Part shown: positions 1 to 13,498 of the stretch, piece by piece | How positions within the stretch are numbered: position 1 is the stretch's first letter | Layout: the number at the start of each line of letters is the position of its first letter | Assembly: GCA_947846985.1 (NCBI GenBank) | Contig: CANTUZ010000006.1 | Location: forward strand, 51,430,707-51,494,706 | Source: Fratercula arctica | Taxonomy: Eukaryota; Chordata; Aves; Charadriiformes; Alcidae | DNA length: 64,000 bases | Direction: 5' to 3' | Made by a program: the position numbers and the translations under genes | Notes under the pieces: model-generated | Database searches by the model: none | What the model was told of the DNA's origin: nothing | What the model saw: only the letters and a program-made list of their open reading frames with translations

Positions 1-2184
1 ATTCATGCAGATTGAAGGAAAGAATGATGTATCTAAAGAACGCAGTAGGAGCTGCCACCTCCTGGAACTGAGCTCTGGTTGAGCAGTTCCTGCTCATCAA
101 TGTTCTGGCAAAGGCGATCTCACATTTTGCATTAGGAAATTGCAGAAATCTCCTTTTAGAAATCTCACACCATGATTTGAATTTACCATGAAACTGTCAC
201 GTACTTCGTGGGAAACCTGGAAGATCCCGAGTGCCTCTCCTGCATTTGCAAGTCTGATGCTAGAGTGCATACTGTATGTTATTTGATTGCCAGAACTAGC
301 AGGGCAAAGAAAGTAATTGTAAACAGACAGAGTTTATTCATAGTAGGTCATGTTAAGGATCAAGATGATTTGTTAGGGTGTTATTAGCAAGAAGTAATGT
401 TTTTCAGTTTATTGTTCCCAAAGGATCCTGCCTAAACAAAAGCGTGCTTCCTCAGATGTAGGAGTGGATAGTCAAGATTACGGAAAATCTCCAGGGCAGA
501 GGGAAAGTCCAAATTCCAGGAGTCCCATGCTTGTTATTTAAATGCGGTCACAGGGTTTCTTTAATGCTAACTTACGCCTTTATTTTTGGTCATTCCACTG
601 CAATTATAATCTAAAGAAGCTAAATAATAAGACTTTATAAGTTCCAGTGTTTTTAATGCACTCAGAAAGCTTGCTTTGCATTCTTTGGTATCTCAGTGCA
701 GTTTGAAATCCACATTATGGTGACTTTAGTACATTAGGCTGCTACACTTGCTTAGTCATCCTTTTTTAAAGTTATTTTACAAATTTGTTATGCTTTGACA
801 GATATTTCTACTCTTTCTAACTGTAATCAAACTTGTGTTGTGAAATGTCAATGATGTCCTCATCGAGAATGGAAAGTACATCCAGACACAGAAATTCCTA
901 TCCCAGTCGAAGTTTTGTCTCACTGAACAGTTGTGCACTAGGCCAATAGGGAACATTTTCCAAAACGCTTACATGAGTTAGGAGCCAAGCAATATAGAAA
1001 GCCAGTAGGATTTAAGCCGCTTTGGTTAATTAAATTGTCCCACATGCTCGGTCTATTCAGGATACTCAGCCTTGTGCAGAGGACGTAGGGAGGGTAGGAC
1101 CTCTGCTGACCAGCTGACTCACTGGTCTGAAGTGTGCGCATGCAGCTGTGGGGCTTGTGCTCCCCCATTGCTTCCACTACATGTCTCCAAGGTGTGCTCC
1201 TGCTTCACTTTTGCATCACTTTGTGTCTTAGTCAAAGCTCTTATTCCCAGTAAGATTTCTTTTTTCTTGATGATATTCTTTTGTTCAACTGTTTAAGATT
1301 AATTTACTTGTTGTTTTTTAAAGAAAGGGCAAAGTTGCGGGAATTCCATATTTCAGGTTACTCACCCATTAATTCATTTCCTCGTCAAGTTTGGAGCTTA
1401 AATTCAGACTTGTAGTGACCTTAGTGCCTTCAGAGGTCTGAAGTTGTCTGATACGTGTTTCTTATTCTGCAATAATGAAGTTCTCTATGAATTCTTAAGA
1501 AAGATGGTTTCTTTTTTATACAATGGGAAAGTTCTTGTAACCTGCTCCTGGAAGGAAGTGGCAGAAATGTTCTGGGGCCTCAGAGGAACCTGGGATTCTC
1601 AGCCCTGTCGCAGAGGGTCAAAAATCTAGAGAACTAAGGGAAGTTAAATACTTCTTATTTTTATAATAGATAGATACAGTTTCATCCAGTGGCCTTTGAA
1701 CTTGTGAAAAGTTTCCCATTGTGTTAACTTGAGAAAATTTTAATTTTAGAAGTAGTATGTAAATTACTGATAATTCTTTAAATTAGTATAAAGTAACAAA
1801 ACTATCATATGGGATCACTTATGGTTATCTTGTGATTTTAGTAACTATTCTGGTAATAAGAAGAATGTTGGCACAATAAAATCCCAACCCAAATACTTGA
1901 AACAGAAATATTTTTTGTTTCTGTGATTTTCTTACCCATTCAGTCTTCTGGATGCTACAAAACTTGATAGTCATAGTTTTAGGTCTTGAGTGTTTTCCTT
2001 GATTGAGGAATTTGATTTTTTCTTGCAGTTTTTAAGGCTTGTAGTCGGGCCCAGGACATGGAGTCATCTTAGCTCTCTTCTCTGTTGTGTTAAAGACTCC
2101 CAGTGTGACCACAGTTATGTAATTTTAGCACTAAAATTGAACAGATGATATTTGTTAGAGACTTGCCATCGACTTTTATTGGAA

Positions 2185-2300
2185 TGAGAGCTTTCTCTGC
2201 ACTTCAGTTTTTTCCTCTGTAGACTGGAGGTGAGTATTTGCCTCAAAGGTTACATGTGGGCAAATGCTTGAGAAACGTGGAGACCAGTAATGGTAGGAGG
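2185..2300 (+). repeat. MIR-like old SINE fragment
   Basis: The text runs cagttttttcctctgtagac followed by a decayed MIR-type core, resembling the MIR/CORE-SINE motif 'tcagtttcctcatctgtaaaatgg'. It is heavily diverged and the boundaries are approximate. Confidence 0.3.
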
Positions 2301-3599
2301 CTTAGAAATCTTTGATAGAAGTTACATGCATACTTTCAGGGTAGAGCTTGTTCTTTCTATGACAAAAGTAAAGAAAGCTAGAGAGATTAGGCAGGTGGCA
2401 GCTGCTGATAACATCCTGACAGAGTACTGTGGTTGCATTTATTAAGTCAATTGGAAGACTTCTGCACTACCATGAAATAGTGTATGTCATATATTTCTGT
2501 GAGACAGTCTGCAGAGAGTGTTTTTTTCCAATTCTGAAAGAAAGGTAAATATGAGCCTATGAGCTTACGCGTCCTTTTGAACAAAACATTTTTCCTTCTG
2601 GTGTTGGTTAACCATCTATTGGAGTTATTTAGTCTCGTGGTTATTCCATTTGGAATCCACTGATGATGCTTGAGGTTTTTAATTGCTGAGCTGATTTCAG
2701 TTGTTTAATTTTTGGCATAGCCACTACAGGCAGAGCTATACTCTGTATTTCATTTTGAGTACCTTTCCTCATTGATAAAAAAGGTGAGTGTTATGTTCTT
2801 AGTAGGAGGAACTAATGCATGTGAACCAAGCCAAAATGAAAACACCAAAAAGGCCAAGCAGTTCTTTGATTTTACAGGGGTATATTCACAGGACCAGAGT
2901 TTGTGGTAAAGAAATAATATTCTCTATGTATGTATGTTGTAGATATGCTCACCTTGATAGATGCCCTATGCCCTGACTGATGAGACCAAGTCATATGACT
3001 CTGTCCTTCCCCATCCAAATTGCACTTTTAGAGCTCGGAGTGGGCACACTGTGCTTTTCAGGATTTACGTACAGTGCTATGAGTTATGAGGGCCCATCTT
3101 GCATTAGTGCCAACAAAATGGCTATCAACTGATTCAGCATTACACAGAAAGCTTTGGTATGAGTGTCTTACAGGCCTTTATTGTCAGAATATTTAAAACG
3201 CGTACATCCCTGAACAGCAAGAGTGAGATATCATAGAAGTTACTTCATTGTTCTTTAACAGAAGCTCTTTCTGCCCATATCCAGCCTTGTGTGTAAATTG
3301 AAGTCTCTTCCTCCTTCTCTAGCAGAGCATTTTAACCTCCAAAATAGTATTTTGCAGTTTATAGAGCTTGTTACAACATGTAAATGTTAACAGTAAAGAT
3401 AAATACTTTGTCATTAATAAAATGAGCTATGTAGTCAGAAGTATTGCCTCAAGGTAAATCTGATTTTCTACAAACCAAAAGCTTTCTACTGAGCTTTACT
3501 TGTACAAAGATTGAGTCTATTCATTTCTGCAGGTAACTATAGCTCAGATTCCCTGAGTTATGTTTCTGTCACTGATACTGGCTTAATATGAAATTCTAG

Positions 3600-3760
3600 A
3601 TGAGTAGTTTCAGGTTTGTGTCCTTGTTTCACCTGCCTGTAAAATGGAAATGATAATCTCCTGTCTTTGAAGGATCTCTTAGATTGCAAACTGTTTAAGG
3701 CTGGGACTGATTGATCTATGTGCTATGCTTCAGCCTACAAAGCAGACAGTGCTGGGTGGG
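3600..3760 (+). repeat. MIR/CORE-SINE-like fragment
   Basis: It contains 'cacctgcctgtaaaatggaa' followed about 50 bases later by 'agattgcaaactgtttaagg'. This pairing is typical of the tail half of MIR-like SINEs in reptiles and birds. The match is from memory of the family and the ends are approximate. Confidence 0.45.
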
Positions 3761-5278
3761 AAGCTGAGGTTCTACATGGGTAAAAGCTTAAAAAATTAAT
3801 CAAGATAAACGTTTTGACTTGTTTAATCATTTTTTGTTTGTTTTTTTTAATCCTTCTGAGATTTTTTGGATGAAAAATGTAAATATTACAAGGCTTTTCT
3901 CTTTAACAGTGTTACAGATGTGTGCTATTGTCATGACTGGGTCTGAAATATGTGCCTGTGGAGCTGAAGCCACCAGGCGAGCTGCTAAGAAACTGTCTTG
4001 TAACTGTTCTTCTCTGTTGTTTGTGGGGGGCTTTTATTTTTAGCGTTTTGAAGCCTCTGTAGGCCAGTCCTTAGTCCCAATTATTTGTGCTTTATCCCAC
4101 CCCAGAATGCTATTATGTATTATTTTGTGTGCTAATTGAATACTGCCAGATGAGACAAAAATGAACATCTAAGATGCAGGATAGTAGGGAATTCATTCTT
4201 TTCCTCTCAGGTTGCACCCAGGAGCAGCTGCCCACGTTTTCCCAGGGTCCACTGACGCATGCAAGCGTGGACATCCACTGATGGGAGCACAGGCGGGAGG
4301 CAGGTGATCACGTTATTTTAGCCAGGAGTAACTGTGGCATTGCTTGTGCTAATCCAGAGCATGCACTGTAACATGTCATGTCACAGCAATTGGTGCTGGC
4401 CAGAAACCTTTGTTCTTTGCACAGCAGGAGACAGAAATGAGAGATCACGCTGAGTTACAGAAAAATATTGATTCATTTATTGCATGCCTGTATTGAAAGT
4501 GATTAGATTATAATTTACTGGCAATTTTTTGCAGTACATAAAGAAAATATATGTACCTCTATTTGAAGTAGTTTTATCTTGTGCTAGGTGCTTTAATTTA
4601 AGAGCTTCTGGTAATAATTGTTTCTGAGTCTTAAGGAGTTGTTTATTTGCTACCATATTCAACATTTACTTGTAGATCATTCTTCTGATTATTTTAAAAG
4701 TAGCAAAGGCAGGAAAATCCAAATTTCTAAGCAGGCTGTTACTATAGTATTCGGTAACCACCCAGTTACTGGTATTTTTTCTTTGCTTGCTCTGTAGCTT
4801 GTTACTATTTCTAAATATATTCTGATATACACTTTTCCATGGGTTACAAGGCAACAAGATCTGGTATGACATTATTCCTTTTATTTCAGCACGAATTTAA
4901 CAAACTGCTGATTTCTTTTATGTATTATAACGAATAAAGACTCAGTCAAAGAATGACAAGATACTTAAGAGTTTCAGGACTTTATTTGGTTGTGATATTT
5001 TGTGTATCTTAAGCTCAGAGGGTTTTTTTTTCACATTTCTGGCCAAGAAAACTGAGTATACTTTTTACAGTATATTACACAAAGAGTTCTCTGATTTCCT
5101 TTACTATTATTCATTTGCATTACTAACATTCAGCTCTTCTGGGAATACAACTTTGTATACCCCGGGAGCATGTTTTTTCCTGAAATCATGTTGGCATTTT
5201 GTTTGTCAATTCACATCACATCAGAATTGTCTTTACTAATCTACTGGGCAAACCAACTAACTGTGCATCTTTCTGCAG

Positions 5279-5390
5279 AAGGGAAGAGAGGAAAGTGAGA
5301 ACTGTAGAGGGCTGCTGCCTCAGAGCTGCTGTTGCCATAGAGCTGCCAGGGAGGAATAAACTGCCGCATGGATTTCTGCTGCTGCTGAAG
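5279..5390 (+). other. Exon-like segment, plus strand, of unknown origin
   Basis: This 112-nt segment is preceded by a branch-point-like CTAAC, a short pyrimidine stretch and CTGCAG, and is followed immediately by GTAAGA, so both splice sites look usable. One reading frame stays open across it, but the peptide is low in information and matches no family known to me. It could be an internal exon of a noncoding RNA or a 5'-untranslated exon. No plus-strand gene is visible nearby, so chance is also possible. Confidence 0.25.
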
Positions 5391-8054
5391 GTAAGATGAG
5401 GGCACAGCAAAGCCTGGCGAGGGGGAGGGGAGGGAGAGGAAGAAGAAAGTCCGTGTCCTTGCTGTCTAAAAAAGGAAATTCAGTTTCAGTGTTCATGAGC
5501 AGAACTGCTGGTGCAGAAGAACAAAGCCATTTCAGTTGTTTAGGGTAGCAAGAGTGATGAGCAAGCAAGGCACTCCCATGCTTTTGGGAGGAAATACTGC
5601 AAAGAAAGGAGAGAGAAGAAGGGTGACTTTAGAAAATACTCACTGCTGCTTCAAGATAGCTGCTTCTTTGGTACTGCTTTGGCATTAATATTGTTCCACC
5701 GGGTAAAGACAGCTGTGAAAGAACTCAGTAGGTAGATAAGCAAGAAGAAAAAGCGGTGCTACAAAAATTCAGCATAATCTTGAGCTGATTAATTCTGTCT
5801 GTATTAAAATGTGTCAGTTGTTACATTCAACTGTGCGGTGAAACCTTTCACAATACAAGTGAAATTATGGCTTTTGTGGTAAGGTTGTTAGGATAAATTG
5901 GTCTGTTATCAACCTTTTATCAATGATCTTTCATCTTTTGTCTAAGTAGATGTCTTTTGAGTGAAAATGCATAATAAATAACTGCAATGTAAATATTAGA
6001 TACTCAAGCATACTGATGACAGAACTGACATCACACACTTTTTCTGTGGAATCTCTGTAATGGGGTGGGCTTTGTGGACTAAGACACTTCATGATCATTG
6101 CAGAATTATCTGCAAAACACTAATCCAAAAGCTGCTGATGCTGTTTCTGCATCTGTCTAGCATGTTCTATATTGCAGCTTTTTACTGTTCTTCACCTGCT
6201 CCTTCTGTCAGTCTTTTGCCTCTTGCTGAGAGGACTGAATCCCCGTGCCCTGCACAGCAAAGCCAGTACACCTGTCATGTTTGCATAGCATGGCCTTGAA
6301 GAGAATGAAACAACCTTTAGAGGCTGTGAAAACAATCAGCTATGCTGATAATAGTATGTTGATATTGCTTAACCGCCTGATTGCTGTATTATTGGTGTTC
6401 TTGCATAGAACAGCCCTTCCTCGCAATTTCTTGTTTTGTACTTATCACCATTTATCAAATGGTGTTTGGCTGTTTCTCGTGGTGTCTGTTTGAAGGTTGA
6501 GTCAGAGTGAATTTCTCCTACAGCAGCCTGTTAGCTTGATTGGGAATCAGCAATTTAGGCTGTAAATAAATAAGAGTATATTAAGGAATCAGAATTTTCT
6601 TTTAGTGTTACAGTCTCTCACTGTGAAATTGTTATTCTTTGAGATTATAGCACTTAGCTCATACTTTCCATTTCCCTGTAATGAATGGCACTGGGCGAGG
6701 TATATTGATCGTGAGTACATCAGTTGCCATTTCAAAGGTATGTCATAAGGAATTGGATGTAAAAGTGTGTTTTTACTAGTCAGATGCATTTTGTGATTCA
6801 GACTCATTAGCTGCAGACAGTTTTTCTGCAGTCTTCAGAACCATTCTTTTTATTTACTATAGACCCCCATGCAGTCAGTGGTTGATGACGTCTTGTTAAG
6901 ATTTGCATGGGTCCCTTGAGTGAGCACATGAAGATCAAGTCTTAATCCCTGCAACTCCTGGCAATACGAGTCAGCAAGATTTTTAGTCATCTGCTCTTAA
7001 CAATCGTTAGTATCTTGCTGGAGTGAATAACTGTGTTAGGACTGAGTTCCACAGAGCATTAAGTGCTGCATTTCAGAAGAGGTCACTCAACTTCTGGATC
7101 AAACTAGTTTGGGTTTTCCAAAGATCTGAGGTGATTATTCAAACAAGTATGACTCTGCATAATAAACACCTCTGTGTAGAGTAATTGTTCAAGAAGAAAT
7201 GGATGGTCCCTGTGCAGACTAAAATTTTGTTGCCTTAGATAAATGTTTAGTGGAAGGTTAGTGTTGTAGTCTTAGACCAATTTTAGGTAGTTCTTCATTG
7301 ACAAAAACAGGTAGCCAGAGGCACAGTGTTGTTAATTGACAGATTATTCTCAGAAGTTTGCAAATAATATGTATGTTTATTGGTTCCAAGTGATGGGGGC
7401 TAATATGTATTTAGAGTGAAAAGGAGGGGAGGTACAGTAGTGCTAATACAGAAATGTCTTGGCTGATGAACTGTGTCCAGTGTGTGAAGTGGAGCGCAGA
7501 TGCATTCATTATCAATGCTATTCCTATGCTAGACTGTCAGCTACAAACAACAAATCTATCAACTTTCATGAAAGTTTCAGAGTTGTCTTGGTTGTCTTAC
7601 AGTAAAAAAGTAACTTAATCTGAAGCTAAATGAAGCAGAGGAGTTGTTTGTAAATCTACTGACCTGTCCATACGTTTGTATGGAACTCGGAAGGAAGAGG
7701 CAATCTTGTAGTTTATGCTTGTTTTTCCTGCTTCTTCCATCTGACTTACATTGTGGGCAGTGGTCAAAAGAATTAGGAAGTATGGCAAAGTATTGCTCAA
7801 AACACCCTCATCTCTGTATTTGGGCCAGCAAAAAAGCTATTAATACACTAGGGCTGCTGTGGTTAATGCCAGGACCAGCACCAATTCCCAAAACATCTCA
7901 AAATGAGATTTTGAGGGTTGACGCTGCCTGTAATTACCTTTTTCTGCTTGCAAGGAGGTGGTGTGCTGCTCAAGGTCCCTCTCAGCCTTTTCCAAGTAGT
8001 GTCAGTTTTCTACACAATCGGCTTTGGCTGAGTGCTCTAAGGCCTGATGTTTAG

Positions 8055-8140
8055 AAATGCTGAGTACCTGCAATGCCGTTTAAAGTTAATGGGAGCACAG
8101 GCTTCTCAGCACAATTTAAAATCAGGCCTCTGTGCTCAAA
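8055..8140. repeat. Old interspersed repeat-like segment
   Basis: The text 'aaatgctgagtacctgcaat ... aatgggagcacagg ... aaaatcaggcct' resembles a dispersed sequence common in slow-evolving sauropsid genomes (a 'tgctgagcacctgca ... caatgggagc ... aaaatcaggcc' motif). I cannot name the family with certainty. Confidence 0.3.
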
Positions 8141-8221
8141 CAAGGGATTTTCATTTAGCGGTCACAAGACTGCTTAAGTGATCAGTCTGAATTCTAGATA
8201 CCTTCTGGAACTGTTTTTTTC

Positions 8222-8241
8222 TTTTTTTTTTTTTTTTTTTT
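8222..8241. repeat. Poly-T tract
   Basis: A run of 20 T, preceded by a further T-run interrupted by one C. It could be the remnant poly-A tail of a minus-strand retroposition, but no source sequence is recognised next to it. Confidence 0.6.
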
Positions 8242-9510
8242 CCCAAAGCATGTTGCCAATACTTGTTTGATTCCTGGGAAGTTGAGGTGTGTCCCATTAT
8301 ATCCATTGATTTTTATTAATTTTGTGAGCATTACTACTCTTTCAGTTAATATATAGCTGGTAGAACAGCAGGCATGTATGAACAAAGAGAATTCAGCTAT
8401 AATAGATTTACTTCTGTGTGATGTTTTATGGCATTAATCTTTTTTCGATTGGATTGAATGGCATGGAATTAACTTCTGCTGATGTGCTTAAGGGCTAGAA
8501 TAAGAACTAAAACAACGTTCCTTTATTGTTTTAATTTCTTTACATGTATCTGGTGGATTTTTCAAGGTACTGAACTATAGTGTTTTGGGCATGTAGGTCA
8601 AAGTCTTTCTTTAAACATGCTATAGGTCCCCCTGTTCTGTTCATGAGCATTATGTTCCCCACTTGAAATCAATAATCCTCTGTTCTTGTCTACCCCAACT
8701 GTTTGAGTTTTTTGTAGTAATTTAAGTTTCAGTTAGAAATGCGCCCTCCCTGGATACAAGGTGCATCTTCATTGTTTCCCTGCCTTAATCAGTTTTTTGT
8801 TCACTCCCTTGGTTTTTGCTCACACAATTATTTTTTCATTTCAAGTGAAGAGGCCTGCTAGGGCTCCTGTAATAAGTACATCCAGTGGAAGATGAGAATC
8901 ATCCACTGAATTTGTACAATGACTTCTCATAAAAGACATTTTGTGATCAGGCTCTTTAGTTTCAAAACTAATATACTTTTTTTGGCATGACTCTGGATTC
9001 TGTGGGGAATTCTGGTTCTCTGTGACTCACTTTGAAGTGAAACAGCAAGTAGTTTGCTGTGTGAAACCACTGGTTTAAATGCATGGTCTTAAGTCACAGA
9101 TCAGCACTGTCAGTAATTATGGCAGAAGAGAAAAGAATCGCGATCAGGTTTATAATACCTGTTACTCCATACTGATAGGAGTTACTCCTTTGGGGCTCAT
9201 GTTTGGGTTCTCACTCAGCAGCAGGTTGAACCCAGTTCAGGAACAGCAGTAATAGCAGTAGTCATTGTAGCAAGATGCCTTATCCAATTAGGAAAACCTT
9301 CACCCTTTCCTCCTTAAAGCAGCCTTCCTCTTCTTTTAGAATGCAGTAGAAACATGGTGTTATTAATTACATCTTACCACATGAACTTTACTTACAGCTT
9401 AATTAAAACTGTGGAAGCTGAATTATACTAGTGTAATCTTGTAAACACGGCAGAATTAGGAGTTGTGTGAAAGTAGCTCATCACAGGACTGAAAATATCA
9501 ATCCCCCCTC

Positions 9511-9532
9511 CCTTTTTTTTTTTTTTTTTTTT
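9511..9532. repeat. Poly-T tract
   Basis: A run of about 22 T following a C-rich stretch; simple sequence. Confidence 0.6.
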
Positions 9533-11459
9533 AAGAACATTTGGGGAATTTGTATACCAGATTTGGTACAGCTCTGTCTATACGACAATGGCCATGCAGC
9601 ATTGTCATTTCTAATTCTGTAGCTGCTTAGACCCATTTTATCTTCAGAGCCGATATTCCTAAATTTGGAGCAATTATTTTGCTGGCTGAGAGACCTGAGA
9701 AAACAAGGAAAGAAGTGGGTTCTTACATCTTACCAAATGCCGGTGTTCATCATTAATTCTCCCTGTTTTCTATACATCTCTCCTGTGGCTATTTGCACTA
9801 TGTGAACATAGCATTAGGGGATGATTGGAATTGCTGAGTGTGATTAATAGGTCATTTCTGAATTATAGCAAAAATCCAATAGGTCATTCATAGTAAAGCT
9901 GAGGAATTTTTCATACATCAGTTAAAATACATCTTTTGTCTCATTGTCACTGGTGGAATGAATGAGAGTGAGAGCACATTAAATCCAGACAGCTGCAGGA
10001 TGGCCATCAGGTGGCTCTGGATCTCAGCAGTATCATGAACAGAGGTTTAATTCAGACGTATTTGCATGTCCCGGATTCCTAGTTCAGATTATCTGTATCG
10101 ATTAGAATGCAATTTTTCTGGTGCAGGACTAGCTATTATTTTTTATGTTCATGAAATTACACGTAGAGCATTATTTATACATCTTGCTCATGATAGGTAA
10201 CTGGCAAGCTTTTTATGCTCTGTTGATAGAGCTTAATATTTAAAACCGATTGCACAGATGTGGTCTTTTTAATCTACAGTGCTACTAACCCGGAAGAAAC
10301 GCCGAATATTAGGCCTACTAAACCGTTCCTGGCAATTACAAAACCCTAATTTGGAGATCATAAAAACCCTGTGGCAAAATATCTGCCATCTGCTGGCCAA
10401 GGAGAAAAGTACTGGCTAAGCACCGCGCTGCTCTGCATAGAGCGCCCTAGCGGCATTCCGGCAGTGGGAGAAACCGGTGATTTTGCAGAGCTCTTCAGCA
10501 GCAGACCTGAAAGAGGCCTGATCAGTAGTTTTCTGACAGCATATTTTTTCCACCAGAAACTGCTGTTTTTTTATAATTAAAACTATCCGTGGGAACATGT
10601 CAATGAGAAATTGAAATGTTCTGTTCTAAAAATATCAGAACATTTTGTTTCAAAATTTTTAGACCAGAACTCTTTGACTTCTTTATTCCAGAATGATTTT
10701 TTTCTTTTAAACTAATTATTCTTGTATGTTGTAAAAACAAGAAATTGAAATTGTTGTCTTTGTATTAAACATTAATGAAAACTCACATCATCATTATAGC
10801 ACGTGGTAAATTCAAGGCAGTCGAGAATCTAGGAGTCTTGTCTTTTATTACCCTGCTCTGAGCATTCAGTCTGTCTCACTACTCATGGTCGTGTCCGTAT
10901 GCTCTGTAGGGAGAATGTGTCAAGGGTGGGACTATCTTTTCATTCAGATGAGGGAGATCAGAGATAGGAAGAAAACTTTGTTTTTCTCATCGTTGCATCT
11001 GTATTTCTTCTAGTGTAATTTTGCATTAATTACTTAAATTGCCACAGTAATTTAAAGAAAAACTGCTTTGAGCTTATGTTCCTTTTAATAATACAGCATA
11101 CACAAAGAATTCCCAGTTATAGCCAGAATCATACCAGTCAATATTCAGAAAAAAAGAAAAGAAGCAAACAACTAGAGAAAACCCTCAAAGCTTCCCTTTG
11201 CCTAGCTTTGTAAGTTTAGTGCTTGTCATGTGCTAAAGAGAAAAGACAGATTTTGCGTTTTGTCCTGCAAGGAACGGAATGAAAGAAAAAAATGCAGGAT
11301 TTGCTTAGTGATAGGTCCAGGAGTTATTATTTTTATATCTTTCCTTAAAATGGGGCTCCAGCTAAGTTGTATGACTTAAAGATCGGTAACTTTGTTTTCA
11401 GAAAGAAAGGAAGTACAGTGATTCTGATTATGTATCACCAGTCATGACAGATAATTATT

Positions 11460-11497
11460 GATCTATCTATCTATGTATCTAATATATGTCTATATGG
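11460..11497. repeat. TATC/TATG microsatellite
   Basis: Imperfect (ATCT)n repeat 'atctatctatctatgtatct' passing into 'aatatatgtctatat'. A short degenerate tetranucleotide tract. Confidence 0.7.
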
Positions 11498-12980
11498 CAT
11501 CCAATTACACTGTGTTAAAAAAAATGCTCAGATGCACATAACCAGGTGGAATTTATACTCACAAGGACATTTTCTAATTTTGTACTTCATGATTTTTTAA
11601 ATATCATTTAAATGTAGCTTTTAATGCAATTAGAAAAAAAAATGAAGAGAAAGAAATTGCATATGCAAAATGATAGTGATTCTCCCTCAAGTTGGATTAT
11701 TGTCAGGGCTGAGTTCTTTTAGTCACAGTGCAGTCATCTCCCATGTTGAGCTGAGGAAGTAATTGAAGACAGGAGGTTGTTACGTTGGTAGGAACCAGCC
11801 ACTGGAGAGGGCAGGGTGCCCATGGTGTCAGGGGATGTTTAGTTCAGGAAGTATGAGCTCAGGCCTGTGATGTGGAGGGCACTGTCCCGTCATGATTGGA
11901 GAGACCCTCCTGCACAGGTAGGTTTTTTACTTTTTATTTTTGCTCTTGCCACCTCCCTCCAGTTCCTGTCCTTTTTTCTCCTTGACCACGCTACCTCCAC
12001 CATGCCTCCGTCCCATTCACTCTGTTTCCATTTCGGCTGCTAAATTGCTGTTTTCTTTTGCTTTTTTCACCCCATCCATATCACTCCAGCCTGCTTCTGT
12101 CCTTTCCACTTCTGTATCTTCTGACCTTTCCTTGTTCTCTTTCAGGGTCCTCCTGGACCTTCTGTGCCAAGACCTCCCGATCCTGTTGATCCATCTGTTT
12201 CACATTCTCTAAGCAGTCTTCATCTCTCTAGTTCTTCCTCACCCATGAGGCGATGGCAGTAGAAGCACAGTACCCAAAAGAAGGACACATCCCCAGCTGC
12301 TGAGTGTGCAGTCTTGGTGCCAGAGCAGTCTCAGCAGTTGGGATGAACAATTTCACAGAATATCCTTTCTGTCTCTGCAGCTGTGTTGGAGGATACTTAC
12401 ACTGTGGTTTCAAGCAATGTGGTCTTTTACAACAAAATTGGTGAAGTGTTACCATTTGTAGCACCTTACCCTTTCAATAACTTTTTATAGGACCAAGTAG
12501 TGGTTCAAACTGGTGAACTGGTATGGCGTGAAAGTATTTATTTATTGCTGGGTGTTTTTTCAGCTGAGTGAGTTACTGGATCTGTACAGAGGGAAAATAT
12601 ATTTTAATTTACCAGAAATATTCAGTGCTTTTTAGCTAATGTACCCTACCAAAAACTCAACCTTTAGTAAATATCCAGAATAGAAAATTTAGTCCAGTCT
12701 CTAAATTACACACAACCTAATAATGGAAGAAGGCAGACAAATTCTAGGTAACTCAAGTGTTTGCAATTTTTTCATCTGATCTGTAATATTTGTGCACCTC
12801 TGCCACATGAAAAATCTGTCAATCATAGTGCCTCTACTGTGCAGTTAACATAATACACATAGGGAATAATAAAGCTGCTTTATTTAGGATTCTCTCAGCT
12901 GTCCCTGTTATCTCATTCAATAGAACAGCCTGCTAGTAATATCAATTTTTTTAAATAAATTGTCAGGTAAAACAGGTTCC

Positions 12981-12991
12981 TTTATTTTATT
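12981..12991 (-). terminator. KNG1: Candidate KNG1 polyadenylation signal
   Basis: On the minus strand two overlapping AATAAA hexamers are read here, roughly 510 nt past the kininogen stop codon. No AATAAA is closer to the stop. Another AATAAA lies about 100 nt further on, so the true site is not settled. Confidence 0.35.
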
Positions 12992-13498
12992 TTGTTCTTT
13001 ACAAGATTCACTCCAGTAAATTAGAAAAATATTATTTCAGATATCTAATGCAGGCATCCTTGTTCTATATTGGCTTGCTTTTTTCTTGCCCATATTTGGT
13101 TGAGATTCTTCATGTAATCTGTAAAATTCTTTGTGTCATTGTTTTAAACGTCACGTAGTGGGATTTGATGCAGGGATTCACTTTGTGCTTATAGCAACTT
13201 GAGGCAGATGAGGTACAATTTTAACTTCTGCAGCAGAAGGATATTGACTTGCCTGGTCCCTTTACTAGACCGGTTCTGAATCGCTGGTGCCATTGCCTGA
13301 TTTACATCTTTCCAAATATATGCAAATACAGAGTATTGCTGTATGGTCTTAGGTCTGCAGAAGTGCTGGTGACCTGCCTGAGTTATCATAGTAACAGAAT
13401 AGGAGTTTTTTCCTCCTCATATTTTATACAGTTCAAAAGGCAGTATTTTTCTTATTTTTCTATGTATAATTTCTGAAAAGGATCCTACAATGTTTGAA

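Larger units (their letters stand above)
1..13498. other. Gene-poor region downstream of KNG1
   Basis: No protein-coding gene could be supported on either strand. Open frames here are short and show no family motif. The stretch holds old SINE-like pieces, T-runs, a TATC microsatellite and one exon-like plus-strand segment, each listed separately. In mammals the next gene after KNG1 is EIF4A2; none of its helicase motifs is visible here. A kininogen exon 11 (low-molecular-weight light chain, a mammalian feature) was not recognised either. Confidence 0.6.

Noticed and set aside
7644..8054. 136-codon plus-strand frame
   Set aside because: It has no ATG at its opening and no domain, and part of it runs up to an old repeat-like segment. 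It looks like a chance frame.
12142..12215. Collagen-like GPPGPSVPRPP frame after a pyrimidine-rich acceptor, considered as an adiponectin-type exon
   Set aside because: There is only one Gly-Pro-Pro triplet run, it stops soon after, and no Gly-X-Y repeat or C1q-like motif follows.
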